Positions 1 to 7,377 of a stretch of DNA of 12,315 nucleotides are shown piece after piece. The notes under the pieces are model-generated. The model was not told the origin of the DNA. It did no database searches and saw only the letters and a list, made by a program, of their open reading frames with translations. The stretch's first letter is position 1. Each line of letters opens with the position of its first letter. This stretch comes from Flavobacteriales bacterium. Its GTDB lineage: Bacteria; Bacteroidota; Bacteroidia; Flavobacteriales_D; Crocinitomicaceae. The stretch lies in contig JABJEE010000128.1 in assembly GCA_018665005.1 (NCBI GenBank), positions 1-12,315 on the forward strand, in the 5' to 3' direction. The position numbers and the translations under genes are program-made.

Positions 1-254
1 ACACACATCTCAAACCCTTTTTGAAGAGCTGCTGACTTTCCGTAATTACGTTGAAATTTAATCCCTCTAACTTCTGTATGTTTTTTCTGTAGTCCTTCAA
101 TTACATCCCAAGACTTGTCTTTACTACCATCATCGACAAAAATCACTTCGTAGTTGTAATTAATAGACAAGACTCTTTGGATCCATGCAAAAAGCTCAGG
201 TAAGGATTCCTCTTCATTAAAGAGTGGAACTACTATCGATATTTGCTTTGACAT
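1..254 (-). CDS. Glycosyltransferase family 2, N-terminal part (partial)
   Basis: Reading leftward from an ATG at 254-252, the frame stays open to the window edge and gives about 84 residues of a GT-A-fold family 2 glycosyltransferase. Visible motifs are the N-terminal strand ISIVVPLFNEEESLPEL and the nucleotide-sugar/metal-binding strand EVIFVDDGSKDKSW, which carries the DDGS signature. The following segment, GIKFQRNYGKSAALQKGF, is typical of the DPM1/GtrB-like branch that moves sugars onto polyprenyl phosphate at the membrane. The acceptor-binding half and any C-terminal membrane helices lie outside the window, so the donor and acceptor cannot be named. The gene follows the T9SS cargo gene on the same strand after a 47-bp gap and could be cotranscribed with it. 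No Shine-Dalgarno beyond a weak AAGGA is seen. The family call is firm; the polyprenyl-phosphate subgroup is a likely inference. Confidence 0.88.
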   Translation of the reverse strand, partial: MSKQISIVVPLFNEEESLPELFAWIQRVLSINYNYEVIFVDDGSKDKSWDVIEGLQKKHTEVRGIKFQRNYGKSAALQKGFEMC

Positions 255-301
255 ATCCTTCAAATTTAAATAATTCTTTACTGTATTATCGTCCTTTTCG
301 G

Positions 302-2638
302 TTATTGTTTAATTATTTTTTTCTGCGCACCATCAATCAGCACAAAATAGAAGCCTTTGGACATATCATTCATATCAATGGTATGGTTGTCGCCGTCAAT
401 GACACCATTCATCAAGACAATTCCATTTGCAGAAATAACCTTATAATTTGAGCCTACTCTCGCTCCATTAACAATAGCACATTCCGTCACGGGATTTGGA
501 TAAATACTAAAAGTATTCGCATTTGTTTCCTCAACTCCCCAGACGTCTTCAACCCTAAAGAAATCAAATGCCGCTTCGGTAATATTCACATGTGGTTCGA
601 GATCAGAAACAAAAACTTTGAAAGTCATTGAATTGGTAATTGTTATAGACGTTTGCTGAGCAATTATCACGAAATGTTCTTCAAAAACCATAGGATCACC
701 TTGAGGAGGAAGAACTTGATGAAATATTTCAAATTCAGATCCATTGCCAATCATAAAGCTTAAAGTGTCATCTATAAGTTCAGGGCCATGATTACAAAAG
801 AACGCATAACTAAACCTGAATGCTGGATTTGCATATTGAGTCAAATCCATTTGAGGCGAAGTTAAAATCGTTATACCATTGTCGACATCATCATAATCTG
901 GGTCAACATTAATCTTATTTCCTGTAACGTATGCCATAGAACCACAATCTCCAAATACATCGCTGCCCATAACCGTATTAGTCGTCGGATTAGGAATACC
1001 CCTTTCCCACTCCCCAGTTTCAGCATTTCCTGTTACGGTCCAACCAAAATCAAATGAAAAATCATCATAGTATCCATTAATCAATGTAATATTAATAACC
1101 CCAGTAGAAATATTTATAACCGGATTGATGCACTCAGTGTAATAACCCCATTTTCCAACAATGAGTTCGTAGCTCTCTTGATAAAATAAACTAAAGTTCT
1201 CTTCACCTATTCCATTCGTAATACCGTTGTATGAAATTAAAGGATGATTAAGTGATATTTGGGCATCTGTAATTGGGTTTCCTCCCCCATCCATTACATT
1301 GATTGTGACATTGAATTGCTCTATTGGCACCAATTGAATATCCTGGGTGGTGACAATTCCCTGTACTAATGAGACACTGACCGTTTGAGGAAAATAACCA
1401 ACCTTTGAATATTTAACATCATAAGTACCGGCGACTGCCATCCCTGATGCATAAAAACCAATGGTGTTTGTGTTTTCATATTGATCACTTGATACGATCT
1501 CAATAGAAACATTATTTAAAGATGAGGCATTTGAAAAATCGGTTACTACACCTTCAAGATATGCAGCTTTTTCATAATTTGGACTTAACACAAAAAAACC
1601 TTCCGTCATATCTGCCCCTAGTATATTTCCTGAAGGCAAATAAGGGTATACCCCCCAACATCCATCATAAGTAGGTGTTTGCCCGGGATAAGTATCATAA
1701 GCGGCAACCTCAATAAGATTATACGGATAGGTAGCATCGTGTATTGTGATTCCATCTACATAATAGCTTGTTACCAAATAATCATTAACGACAAAAGTAT
1801 TGTGTGGAATAACGTCTGCACCAGGTGAGCTTTGAACCCTATCCAATTCAACAATATTAGTTGGGTCTGTAATGTCATATGATGTAACAAAAGAATTGGG
1901 TAGCTCATCTGTAGTATACACGACTTGACCATCATCTGAAGGCCATATATTATGAGTAAATGAATTTGATGTGATTTGAGTACCCAGTAGTATAGGATTG
2001 GACTTATCGCTAACATCAACTATGCTAAGAAATCCATCGTTCACATGAGCCAAATAAAGTGTGTCATTTCTGGCATAACCGTCATGCACATACCATGTGT
2101 CGAAAATACCAACCTCCTCGGGCATCATCGGTGTTGTATTGACATCATATATAATCGCTCCTCCTTCACCATAATTTGCCCCAAAGACATAAAGAAATCC
2201 CGATTCATCAATAAAACAGTTGTGTGCAGATTCCCATGTGATGCTACCTTCACCCATAAAAACGGTACTGGACAAACTCGCACTTGCTGGTAATGGACTT
2301 AAGTCAATTATGGTCATTCCAACCTCTTCCTCTGTTGTGACATAAGCATAGTCTCCAAATACCTTAGGGTCCCTCCAAATACTTTGGGCTCCATCTAACC
2401 AAAATATTTCTTGTGGGTTAACTGGATCTGTTACATCGACAATTGATGTTCCTTTTGTTGTGCCAATAACTGCGTATTCATTCCCAACTTCATCAACATA
2501 ACCCCAAACATCATTTAATTCAGCATCATGTAGTTCCTGATAATCTATATTTGATACAAAATCTAATTGGGCTTGACCATAACCAAATTGAAATAGACAA
2601 AAGAAAAATGTAAAGGTGATGATTTTGATAGATGACAT
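302..2638 (-). CDS. Secreted choice-of-anchor B family protein with T9SS type A sorting domain
   Basis: This encodes 778 residues from the ATG at 2638. That start puts a compact signal peptide at the N-terminus (Lys5, hydrophobic FTFFFCLFQFGYG, cleavage near the QAQ at 22-24). The frame stays open upstream to 2728, and an ATG at 2656 is also possible. Residues about 27-355 are the choice-of-anchor B region: beta-propeller-like repeats with recurring strands such as IVDVTDP (66-72), IVDVSDKSNP (206-215) and YDITDPTN (254-261), plus repeated histidines (AHN 138-140, VHDG 184-187, PHN 278-280). Residues about 360-438 and 441-520 look like two carboxypeptidase-regulatory/Cna-B-like beta-sandwiches. 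Residues 524-698 form a further beta-rich region starting YDDFSFDFGWTVTG. The C-terminus (709-778) is a T9SS type A tail with YPNP at 713-716 and a basic end. The protein is exported and probably surface-attached or released. No catalytic motif is visible and the substrate is unknown. Confidence 0.88.
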   Translation of the reverse strand: MSSIKIITFTFFFCLFQFGYGQAQLDFVSNIDYQELHDAELNDVWGYVDEVGNEYAVIGTTKGTSIVDVTDPVNPQEIFWLDGAQSIWRDPKVFGDYAYVTTEEEVGMTIIDLSPLPASASLSSTVFMGEGSITWESAHNCFIDESGFLYVFGANYGEGGAIIYDVNTTPMMPEEVGIFDTWYVHDGYARNDTLYLAHVNDGFLSIVDVSDKSNPILLGTQITSNSFTHNIWPSDDGQVVYTTDELPNSFVTSYDITDPTNIVELDRVQSSPGADVIPHNTFVVNDYLVTSYYVDGITIHDATYPYNLIEVAAYDTYPGQTPTYDGCWGVYPYLPSGNILGADMTEGFFVLSPNYEKAAYLEGVVTDFSNASSLNNVSIEIVSSDQYENTNTIGFYASGMAVAGTYDVKYSKVGYFPQTVSVSLVQGIVTTQDIQLVPIEQFNVTINVMDGGGNPITDAQISLNHPLISYNGITNGIGEENFSLFYQESYELIVGKWGYYTECINPVINISTGVINITLINGYYDDFSFDFGWTVTGNAETGEWERGIPNPTTNTVMGSDVFGDCGSMAYVTGNKINVDPDYDDVDNGITILTSPQMDLTQYANPAFRFSYAFFCNHGPELIDDTLSFMIGNGSEFEIFHQVLPPQGDPMVFEEHFVIIAQQTSITITNSMTFKVFVSDLEPHVNITEAAFDFFRVEDVWGVEETNANTFSIYPNPVTECAIVNGARVGSNYKVISANGIVLMNGVIDGDNHTIDMNDMSKGFYFVLIDGAQKKIIKQ

Positions 2639-2735
2639 TGAGTAGGTGTTATACATGGAGAGCTGGTTGTTTACAAGAAAAAAAATGAAGCAAAAACAAA
2701 TATGATTACAATAACCAAATACTGCCACAAATCAG

Positions 2736-2747
2736 GGAAATATTTCC
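2736..2747. promoter_or_regulatory. Perfect 12-bp palindrome in the divergent intergenic region
   Basis: GGAAATATTTCC is an exact inverted repeat with no spacer. It lies in the 200-bp region between the divergent starts of the choice-of-anchor B gene (2638) and acs (2839). The position suits an operator for a dimeric regulator acting on either gene. However, such palindromes arise fairly easily by chance in AT-rich DNA and no regulator gene is nearby, so the role is a guess. No convincing promoter match was found for either divergent gene; the closest on the plus strand is TAAATTTA at 2777-2784, one base off the TAnnTTTG consensus. Confidence 0.25.
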
Positions 2748-2838
2748 AAATGGTTTTTTTCCAATTCATTATCTAGTAAATTTATAGAAATTTAATGAAA
2801 CTCTTTACTTTTATAAATACCATCAAAATAAGATTCTA

Positions 2839-4734
2839 ATGAGTTATAATATCCGAACCAGAGAAGAATACACAAGAAGTTACCAAAATTCTGTTGAAAA
2901 AAAGACTGAGTTTTGGGAGGGAATAGCTAAAGAATTCACCTGGTTCAAACCATGGGATACGGTCATGAATTGTGACATGAACGAAGCAAGCTTCAAGTGG
3001 TTTGAAGGGGCAAAAACAAATATTACTTTTAACAGTATTGACAGACACCTCAAAAGTAAGCCGGATCAAACTGCGATCATCTTTGAACCAAACATGCCCA
3101 ATGAGCAAGCGACTCATATCTCATATAATGCCTTACACAAAAAAGTGTGTAAAATGGCTAATTTACTTTCTGAAATGGGCATCTCCAAAGGAGACCGTGT
3201 AGCTATTTACCTGCCAATGATACCCGAATTGGCAGTATCAGTTCTTGCTTGCGCCCGTATTGGTGCAGTTCACTCTGTAATATTTGCTGGCTTTTCATCA
3301 GGAGCTCTTGCGGCAAGAGTAAATGATTCCAGCTGCAAAATGGTCATAACGGCTGATGGGAGTTTTAGAGGTAATAAAACAATAGATCTAAAAGGAATTG
3401 TTGATGAAGCATTAACGCAGTGTCCCTGCGTCGAAAAAGTTTTGGTAGCAGAAAGAACAATGACTCAAGTCAAAATGAAAAACAATAGAGATTATTTCCT
3501 AAAACCTTTACTTGAACATGCCAGTGAAAAGCATGAAGCCGTTCACATGGACGCTGAAGACCCTTTATTTATACTTTACACTTCAGGTTCTACAGGGAAA
3601 CCAAAAGGAATGGTTCATACAACAGGTGGCTATATGGTATACACCGCCTACACATTTAACAATGTATTTGCCTATGAACCCAATGATGTGTATTGGTGTA
3701 CTGCCGATATTGGATGGATCACAGGACATTCTTATATTGTATACGGACCTCTATTAAATGGTGCGACCACACTTATGTTTGAGGGAGTTCCTTCCTATCC
3801 AAACCCAGGTAGATTTTGGGAAGTTATTGATAAATATAAAGTCAATCAATTTTATACTGCACCTACTGCTATTCGAGCACTTGCCAAAGAATCGATTGAA
3901 CACGTAAATCGACATGATTTAAGCAGTTTGAAGATAATCGGTACTGTAGGAGAACCCATTAACGAGGAAGCATGGCAATGGTATAATACAAATATTGGAA
4001 AGAAAAAATGTCCTATCGTCGACACCTGGTGGCAAACAGAAACTGGAGGAATCTTAATTTCCCCACTACCCCACATTTCTCCGCAAATACCAACTTTTGC
4101 GACAAATCCTCTACCGGGAATAGAACCTGTTTTAATGGATGAAAATGGAAAGGAATCCAATGAAAATGACACGGTGGGAAAACTATGCATTAAATATCCA
4201 TGGCCCTCAATTGCAAGGACGATCTGGGGCGACCATAAACGATACAAAGAAACTTATTTCACGGCCTTTCCTGGATATTATTTCACTGGTGATGGAGCCA
4301 AAAGAAATAAGGATGGTATGTTCAGAATTACGGGTCGGGTGGACGATGTCATTATTGTTTCTGGTCATAACCTCGGAACAGCGCCCATCGAAGATGCCAT
4401 AAACGAGCATCCTATGGTTGCTGAATCGGCTATAGTCGGTTTTCCTCATGATATAAAAGGAAATGCCCTCTATGGTTTTGTTACACTAAAAGAGCTCCCT
4501 GACGGGAACAAAAATATTCAGCTAGAAATCAATAAAATCATTTCTGAAAAAATTGGACCCATAGCAAAACTCGATCGCATTCAATTTACTTCGGGTTTAC
4601 CCAAAACAAGGTCTGGAAAAATTATGAGGAGGATATTAAGAAAAATCGCTGAAGGAGACTTTTCTAATTTCGGAGACATCAGCACACTTTTGAATCCAGA
4701 GGTTGTAGAAGAAATCAAGAACGGAAGAGTGTAG
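2839..4734 (+). CDS. acs: Acetyl-CoA synthetase (acetate--CoA ligase, AMP-forming)
   Basis: This 631-residue enzyme of the ANL superfamily converts acetate, ATP and CoA to acetyl-CoA, AMP and pyrophosphate in the cytoplasm. The P-loop-like motif YTSGSTGKPKG is at 247-257, the acetyl-CoA-synthetase block GWITGHSY at 292-299, TVGEP at 369-373 and DTWWQTETGG at 395-404. The second Trp of that block (398) corresponds to the acetate-pocket Trp of characterised Acs. The hinge block ITGRVDDVIIVSGHNLGT spans 497-514. The C-terminal RSGKIMRR (591-598) carries the catalytic, acetylation-prone lysine K594. The Thr in GWITGH and the Trp favour acetate; the usual Val of the pocket is Ile294, a mild change, so some propionate use cannot be excluded. 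Length is slightly below the roughly 650 typical of Acs, with nothing essential missing. It heads a tight four-gene operon. No Shine-Dalgarno precedes the ATG. Confidence 0.95.
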   Translation: MSYNIRTREEYTRSYQNSVEKKTEFWEGIAKEFTWFKPWDTVMNCDMNEASFKWFEGAKTNITFNSIDRHLKSKPDQTAIIFEPNMPNEQATHISYNALHKKVCKMANLLSEMGISKGDRVAIYLPMIPELAVSVLACARIGAVHSVIFAGFSSGALAARVNDSSCKMVITADGSFRGNKTIDLKGIVDEALTQCPCVEKVLVAERTMTQVKMKNNRDYFLKPLLEHASEKHEAVHMDAEDPLFILYTSGSTGKPKGMVHTTGGYMVYTAYTFNNVFAYEPNDVYWCTADIGWITGHSYIVYGPLLNGATTLMFEGVPSYPNPGRFWEVIDKYKVNQFYTAPTAIRALAKESIEHVNRHDLSSLKIIGTVGEPINEEAWQWYNTNIGKKKCPIVDTWWQTETGGILISPLPHISPQIPTFATNPLPGIEPVLMDENGKESNENDTVGKLCIKYPWPSIARTIWGDHKRYKETYFTAFPGYYFTGDGAKRNKDGMFRITGRVDDVIIVSGHNLGTAPIEDAINEHPMVAESAIVGFPHDIKGNALYGFVTLKELPDGNKNIQLEINKIISEKIGPIAKLDRIQFTSGLPKTRSGKIMRRILRKIAEGDFSNFGDISTLLNPEVVEEIKNGRV

Positions 4735-4738
4735 AATT

Positions 4739-5542
4739 ATGTCCAAAGACACTTCAAAATGGTTAGAAATTAATCGTAATTCATGGGATCAGAGATCCAA
4801 AATGCACCTCAATTCTGATTTCTATGATACAGAAGGATTTAAAAAAGGTAAAAACACCTTAAATGATATTGAGATTGGCTTACTTGGGAATATTGAAAAC
4901 AAAAAAATACTTCACCTCCAATGTCATTTTGGCTTAGATACCTTTAGTCTTGAACAATTGGATGCTCATGTAGTAGGTGTAGATTTTAGTCCTGTTTCTA
5001 TTTCTTATGCTGAAGATATCAAAAAAGAGATGGGCTTTAACGCTGAATTTATTTGTTCAAACATATATGACCTAGATTTGGCTGATTCACATGACTTTGA
5101 CATGGTATTTTGTAGCTATGGCATTTGTGGATGGTTGCCAGATCTCCATAAATGGGCACAGGTCATTTCAAAGCATTTAAAATCTGGAGACACATTTACT
5201 ATTGTTGACTTTCACCCTAGTGTATGGATGTTCGACGACGATTTTAAGGAGATAAGTTATTCTTATTTTAATGAAAAACCCTATGTGGAGGTTGAAAACG
5301 GAAGTTATGCTTCGCCTAATTCAAAAGAAGAGATTTCGTCTATTTGGTGGAACCATAGTTTATCTGAAATCATTACATCCTTAATGAATAATGAAATGGA
5401 TTTATTATCTTTTAAAGAATATGACTATTCTCCTTACGATTGCTTCCGACATACGGTGAAAATTTCAGAAGGAAAATACAGGATTCAACATCTCGATTCC
5501 AACATACCGATGGTATATTCTTTGGTTTTGAAGAAAAAATAA
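4739..5542 (+). CDS. Class I SAM-dependent methyltransferase
   Basis: The product has 267 residues and starts 4 bp after acs stops, so translation is probably coupled. The SAM-binding core is visible. Motif I is KILHLQCHFGLDTFSLEQ at 56-73, a variant in which the usual acidic-glycine loop is replaced by LQCHFG. The ribose-binding acidic strand follows (VVGVDFSPVSI, 78-88, with D82). Later come a motif II-like FDMVFCSYG (120-128) and a post-core strand FTIVDFHP (153-160). The C-terminal third (about 165-260) is rich in Trp, Tyr and acidic residues and probably forms the substrate lid. This HLQCHFG type is familiar among uncharacterised bacterial methyltransferases; I know of no assigned substrate. 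Its place between acs and the PqqB-like gene suggests small-molecule metabolism, but that is inference. Family certain, substrate unknown. Confidence 0.9.
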   Translation: MSKDTSKWLEINRNSWDQRSKMHLNSDFYDTEGFKKGKNTLNDIEIGLLGNIENKKILHLQCHFGLDTFSLEQLDAHVVGVDFSPVSISYAEDIKKEMGFNAEFICSNIYDLDLADSHDFDMVFCSYGICGWLPDLHKWAQVISKHLKSGDTFTIVDFHPSVWMFDDDFKEISYSYFNEKPYVEVENGSYASPNSKEEISSIWWNHSLSEIITSLMNNEMDLLSFKEYDYSPYDCFRHTVKISEGKYRIQHLDSNIPMVYSLVLKKK

Positions 5543-5544
5543 AG

Positions 5545-6519
5545 ATGAGTAGATTATGCGTTTTCTTGTTGTTTGTTACCATGATTGTTTCATGCACATC
5601 TCCTGACGTAAAAACAATTACCAAAACCATAAAATCTTCCTCAAAAACAGCCCAACTAAAGAAAACATCGATTGTGATACTTGGGACCGTTCAGGATGCA
5701 GGTTCGCCACAAATAGGCTGTCTAAAAGAGTGTTGTTCTAAACTTAATGACACAGATAAAAAAAACCGATTGGTTAGTGCAATGGGTATCATCAACACAA
5801 CCACAAATAAAAAATACCTTATTGATGCAACGCCAAATATTGCTGAGCAGCTACATTATTTGAATAAACTTGGGTCTTCAGAAAAACTTCTTGATGGCAT
5901 TTTTTTAACTCATGCTCACATTGGCCATTATAGTGGTCTCATGTATCTTGGGAAAGAAGGAGCAGCTGGCAAAGGCATAAATGTGTACACCATGTCTAGA
6001 ATGAAAAATTTCCTAGAAACAAATGGACCTTGGGAAAAACTCGTTCAAAATAAAAATATCAAGTTAAAAGATTTGAGTAATCGAGACACGGTTTTTTTAG
6101 ATAAAACGATAAAGATTGTTCCCCTTATTGTTCCACATAGAGATGAATATTCCGAAACTGTTGGGTATAAAATTATAGGCTCGAATCGATCCGCCTTATT
6201 TATTCCGGATATTGATAAATGGGACAAATGGGACTTGAGTATCGTACAGGAAATTTCTAAAGTAGATTATGCATTTATTGATGGTACTTTTTATGATGGA
6301 GAAGAAATCAATCATAGAGATGTCTCAGAAATCCCTCATCCATTTATTGTTGAATCAATGAACCTTTTAAAGAACTTATCATCAAAGGAAAAAAATAAAG
6401 TATACTTCATTCATCTTAATCACACAAATCCAGCATTAAATGAGGATAGTAAGGCATTTAAGCAGATTCTTTTAAACGGATTCCATGTGGCTCGAATCAA
6501 TGAAGTTTTTTCTCTTTAA
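5545..6519 (+). CDS. PqqB-like metallo-beta-lactamase-fold lipoprotein
   Basis: The product has 324 residues. The ATG at 5545 is chosen because it lies 2 bp after the methyltransferase stop and gives a clean lipoprotein signal: hydrophobic CVFLLFVTM followed by the lipobox IVSC, with Cys17 as the acylated residue. The frame runs open to 5440, but that would overlap the previous gene. The mature protein resembles PqqB: ILGTVQDAGSPQIGC (45-59) with nearby C63 and C64 (PqqB also has clustered Cys here), and C-terminal FIHLNHTNP (288-296) matching the PqqB FIHINNTNP block. Candidate metal ligands are H123, H125 and H128 in THAHIGH, H198, D222 and H290. The Asp normal in HxHxDH is Gly127. No other pqq genes are in the window, so PQQ synthesis is unlikely. 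It is probably an envelope-anchored hydrolase or oxidase of unknown substrate. Confidence 0.85.
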   Translation: MSRLCVFLLFVTMIVSCTSPDVKTITKTIKSSSKTAQLKKTSIVILGTVQDAGSPQIGCLKECCSKLNDTDKKNRLVSAMGIINTTTNKKYLIDATPNIAEQLHYLNKLGSSEKLLDGIFLTHAHIGHYSGLMYLGKEGAAGKGINVYTMSRMKNFLETNGPWEKLVQNKNIKLKDLSNRDTVFLDKTIKIVPLIVPHRDEYSETVGYKIIGSNRSALFIPDIDKWDKWDLSIVQEISKVDYAFIDGTFYDGEEINHRDVSEIPHPFIVESMNLLKNLSSKEKNKVYFIHLNHTNPALNEDSKAFKQILLNGFHVARINEVFSL

Positions 6520-6525
6520 CGATTA

Positions 6526-7377
6526 ATGAAAGAGCTTAATGAAATCATAAATACAGAATTAAATGAAGATTTAATTTCATTCAAGGCCTTGTCCGGAGGA
6601 AGTATAAACAGGGTTTACAAATGCACTACAAGGCAAGGAGAACTTGTTCTCAAACTGAATAAAGCTGAACAATACCCACTAATGTTTGAAAAAGAAGAGC
6701 AAGGATTAGATTTATTGAATTCATCAAGTTTTCGTGTTCCAAATGTATTGAATAAAGGTGTTTATCAAAACATAAGCTATTTGATGCTTGAATATGTCAA
6801 TGATCAAGGAACTACAATAAGTGAGACGGCACTGGGAATCAAGCTAGCAGAATTGCATCTACTATCATCAGATTCGTTCGGGCTTGACCATGACAATTAC
6901 ATAGGATCGATTCCTCAAATCAATAATAAAAAAAGTGATTGGACCTCGTTTTATAAATCCATGCGTCTGGAACCTCTAGTAAAAAAAGGATTTGATACAG
7001 GACATATTGAAAAGAAGACACTCCGCTCCTTTGATAAGCTTTATAAAGAGTTAGACAATCTCATTCCTGTTGAGCCTCCCTCTCTTATACATGGTGATTT
7101 GTGGCATGGAAATATTATTTCTGATGAGAATACATTCCCCGTTTTAATTGATCCAGCCGTGTATTACGGGCACCGAGAGATTGATTTGGCAATGCTTCTA
7201 TTATTTGGGCACATTTCTAACGAAACCATGGAGGCATACAATAGCATATATTCTTTGGATAACCATTGGAAAAAAAGGACTGACCTCCATCAACTTTACC
7301 CTCTTCTTGTTCACCTTATTATTTTCGGTGGTTCGTATATTGGGTCTATTCAAAAAATACTCAGAAGGTACTCCTAG
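6526..7377 (+). CDS. Fructosamine kinase family protein (ketosamine-3-kinase-like)
   Basis: The product has 283 residues, full length for the FN3K/YniA family (about 288). Family members phosphorylate C3 of sugar adducts on lysines (fructosamines, ribulosamines), which destabilises the adduct and frees the amine; bacterial members tend to prefer shorter ketosamines than fructosamine. Visible kinase-like features are the Gly-rich loop LSGGSINRVYK (22-32), the ATP-contacting lysine in LVLKLN (K43), FEKEEQGLDLL (54-64), and the hinge-like YLMLEYV (85-91). The catalytic loop is LIHGDLWHGN (187-196, catalytic D191) and the metal-binding site is IDPAVYYGHREIDLAM (208-223, D209). The C-terminal FGGSYIGSIQKILRR is also family-typical. 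It is last in the operon, 6 bp after the lipoprotein gene, and its stop overlaps the stop of the opposing gene. A cytoplasmic deglycation or small-molecule kinase role fits; the exact substrate is unproven. Confidence 0.92.
   Translation: MKELNEIINTELNEDLISFKALSGGSINRVYKCTTRQGELVLKLNKAEQYPLMFEKEEQGLDLLNSSSFRVPNVLNKGVYQNISYLMLEYVNDQGTTISETALGIKLAELHLLSSDSFGLDHDNYIGSIPQINNKKSDWTSFYKSMRLEPLVKKGFDTGHIEKKTLRSFDKLYKELDNLIPVEPPSLIHGDLWHGNIISDENTFPVLIDPAVYYGHREIDLAMLLLFGHISNETMEAYNSIYSLDNHWKKRTDLHQLYPLLVHLIIFGGSYIGSIQKILRRYS
7374..7377. other. Shared CTAG: overlapping stop codons of convergent genes
   Basis: The four bases CTAG read TAG on both strands. Positions 7375-7377 end the fructosamine-kinase gene, and the complement of 7376-7374 ends the PNGase F-like gene. 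The two genes therefore overlap tail to tail by 4 bp with no intergenic space. Any transcription terminator for either gene must lie inside the other coding sequence. Confidence 0.95.

Noticed and set aside
261..268. TAAATTTG on the minus strand, an exact TAnnTTTG match 6 bp before the glycosyltransferase ATG
   Set aside because: There is no -33 element at the right distance, the implied leader would be almost nil, and the gene may be cotranscribed with the gene 47 bp upstream. The motif is common by chance in AT-rich DNA.
224..451. 75-codon plus-strand frame at the left end
   Set aside because: It overlaps the start of the glycosyltransferase gene and the T9SS tail of the neighbouring gene on the opposite strand; both of those are well supported.
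2639..2728. Upstream extension of the choice-of-anchor B gene to an ATG at 2728
   Set aside because: It would place 30 residues, including a second hydrophobic stretch, before a good signal peptide; the starts at 2638 or 2656 are better.
3852..4247. 131-codon open frame antisense to acs
   Set aside because: It lies wholly inside the highly conserved acs sequence, its translation shows no recognisable domain, and no start context supports it.
2839..4734. Propionyl-CoA synthetase (prpE) for the acs gene
   Set aside because: The GWITGHSY block with Thr and the DTWWQTETGG block are the acetate type; PrpE usually has GWVVGHSY at the first site.
5440..5544. Upstream extension of the PqqB-like gene into the methyltransferase gene
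   Set aside because: It would bury the lipoprotein signal peptide 35 residues inside the protein and overlap a conserved gene by about 100 bp.
5545..6519. Assignment as true pqqB (PQQ biosynthesis)
   Set aside because: It has a lipoprotein signal, an altered metal motif, and no other pqq genes nearby; similarity supports only the wider family.
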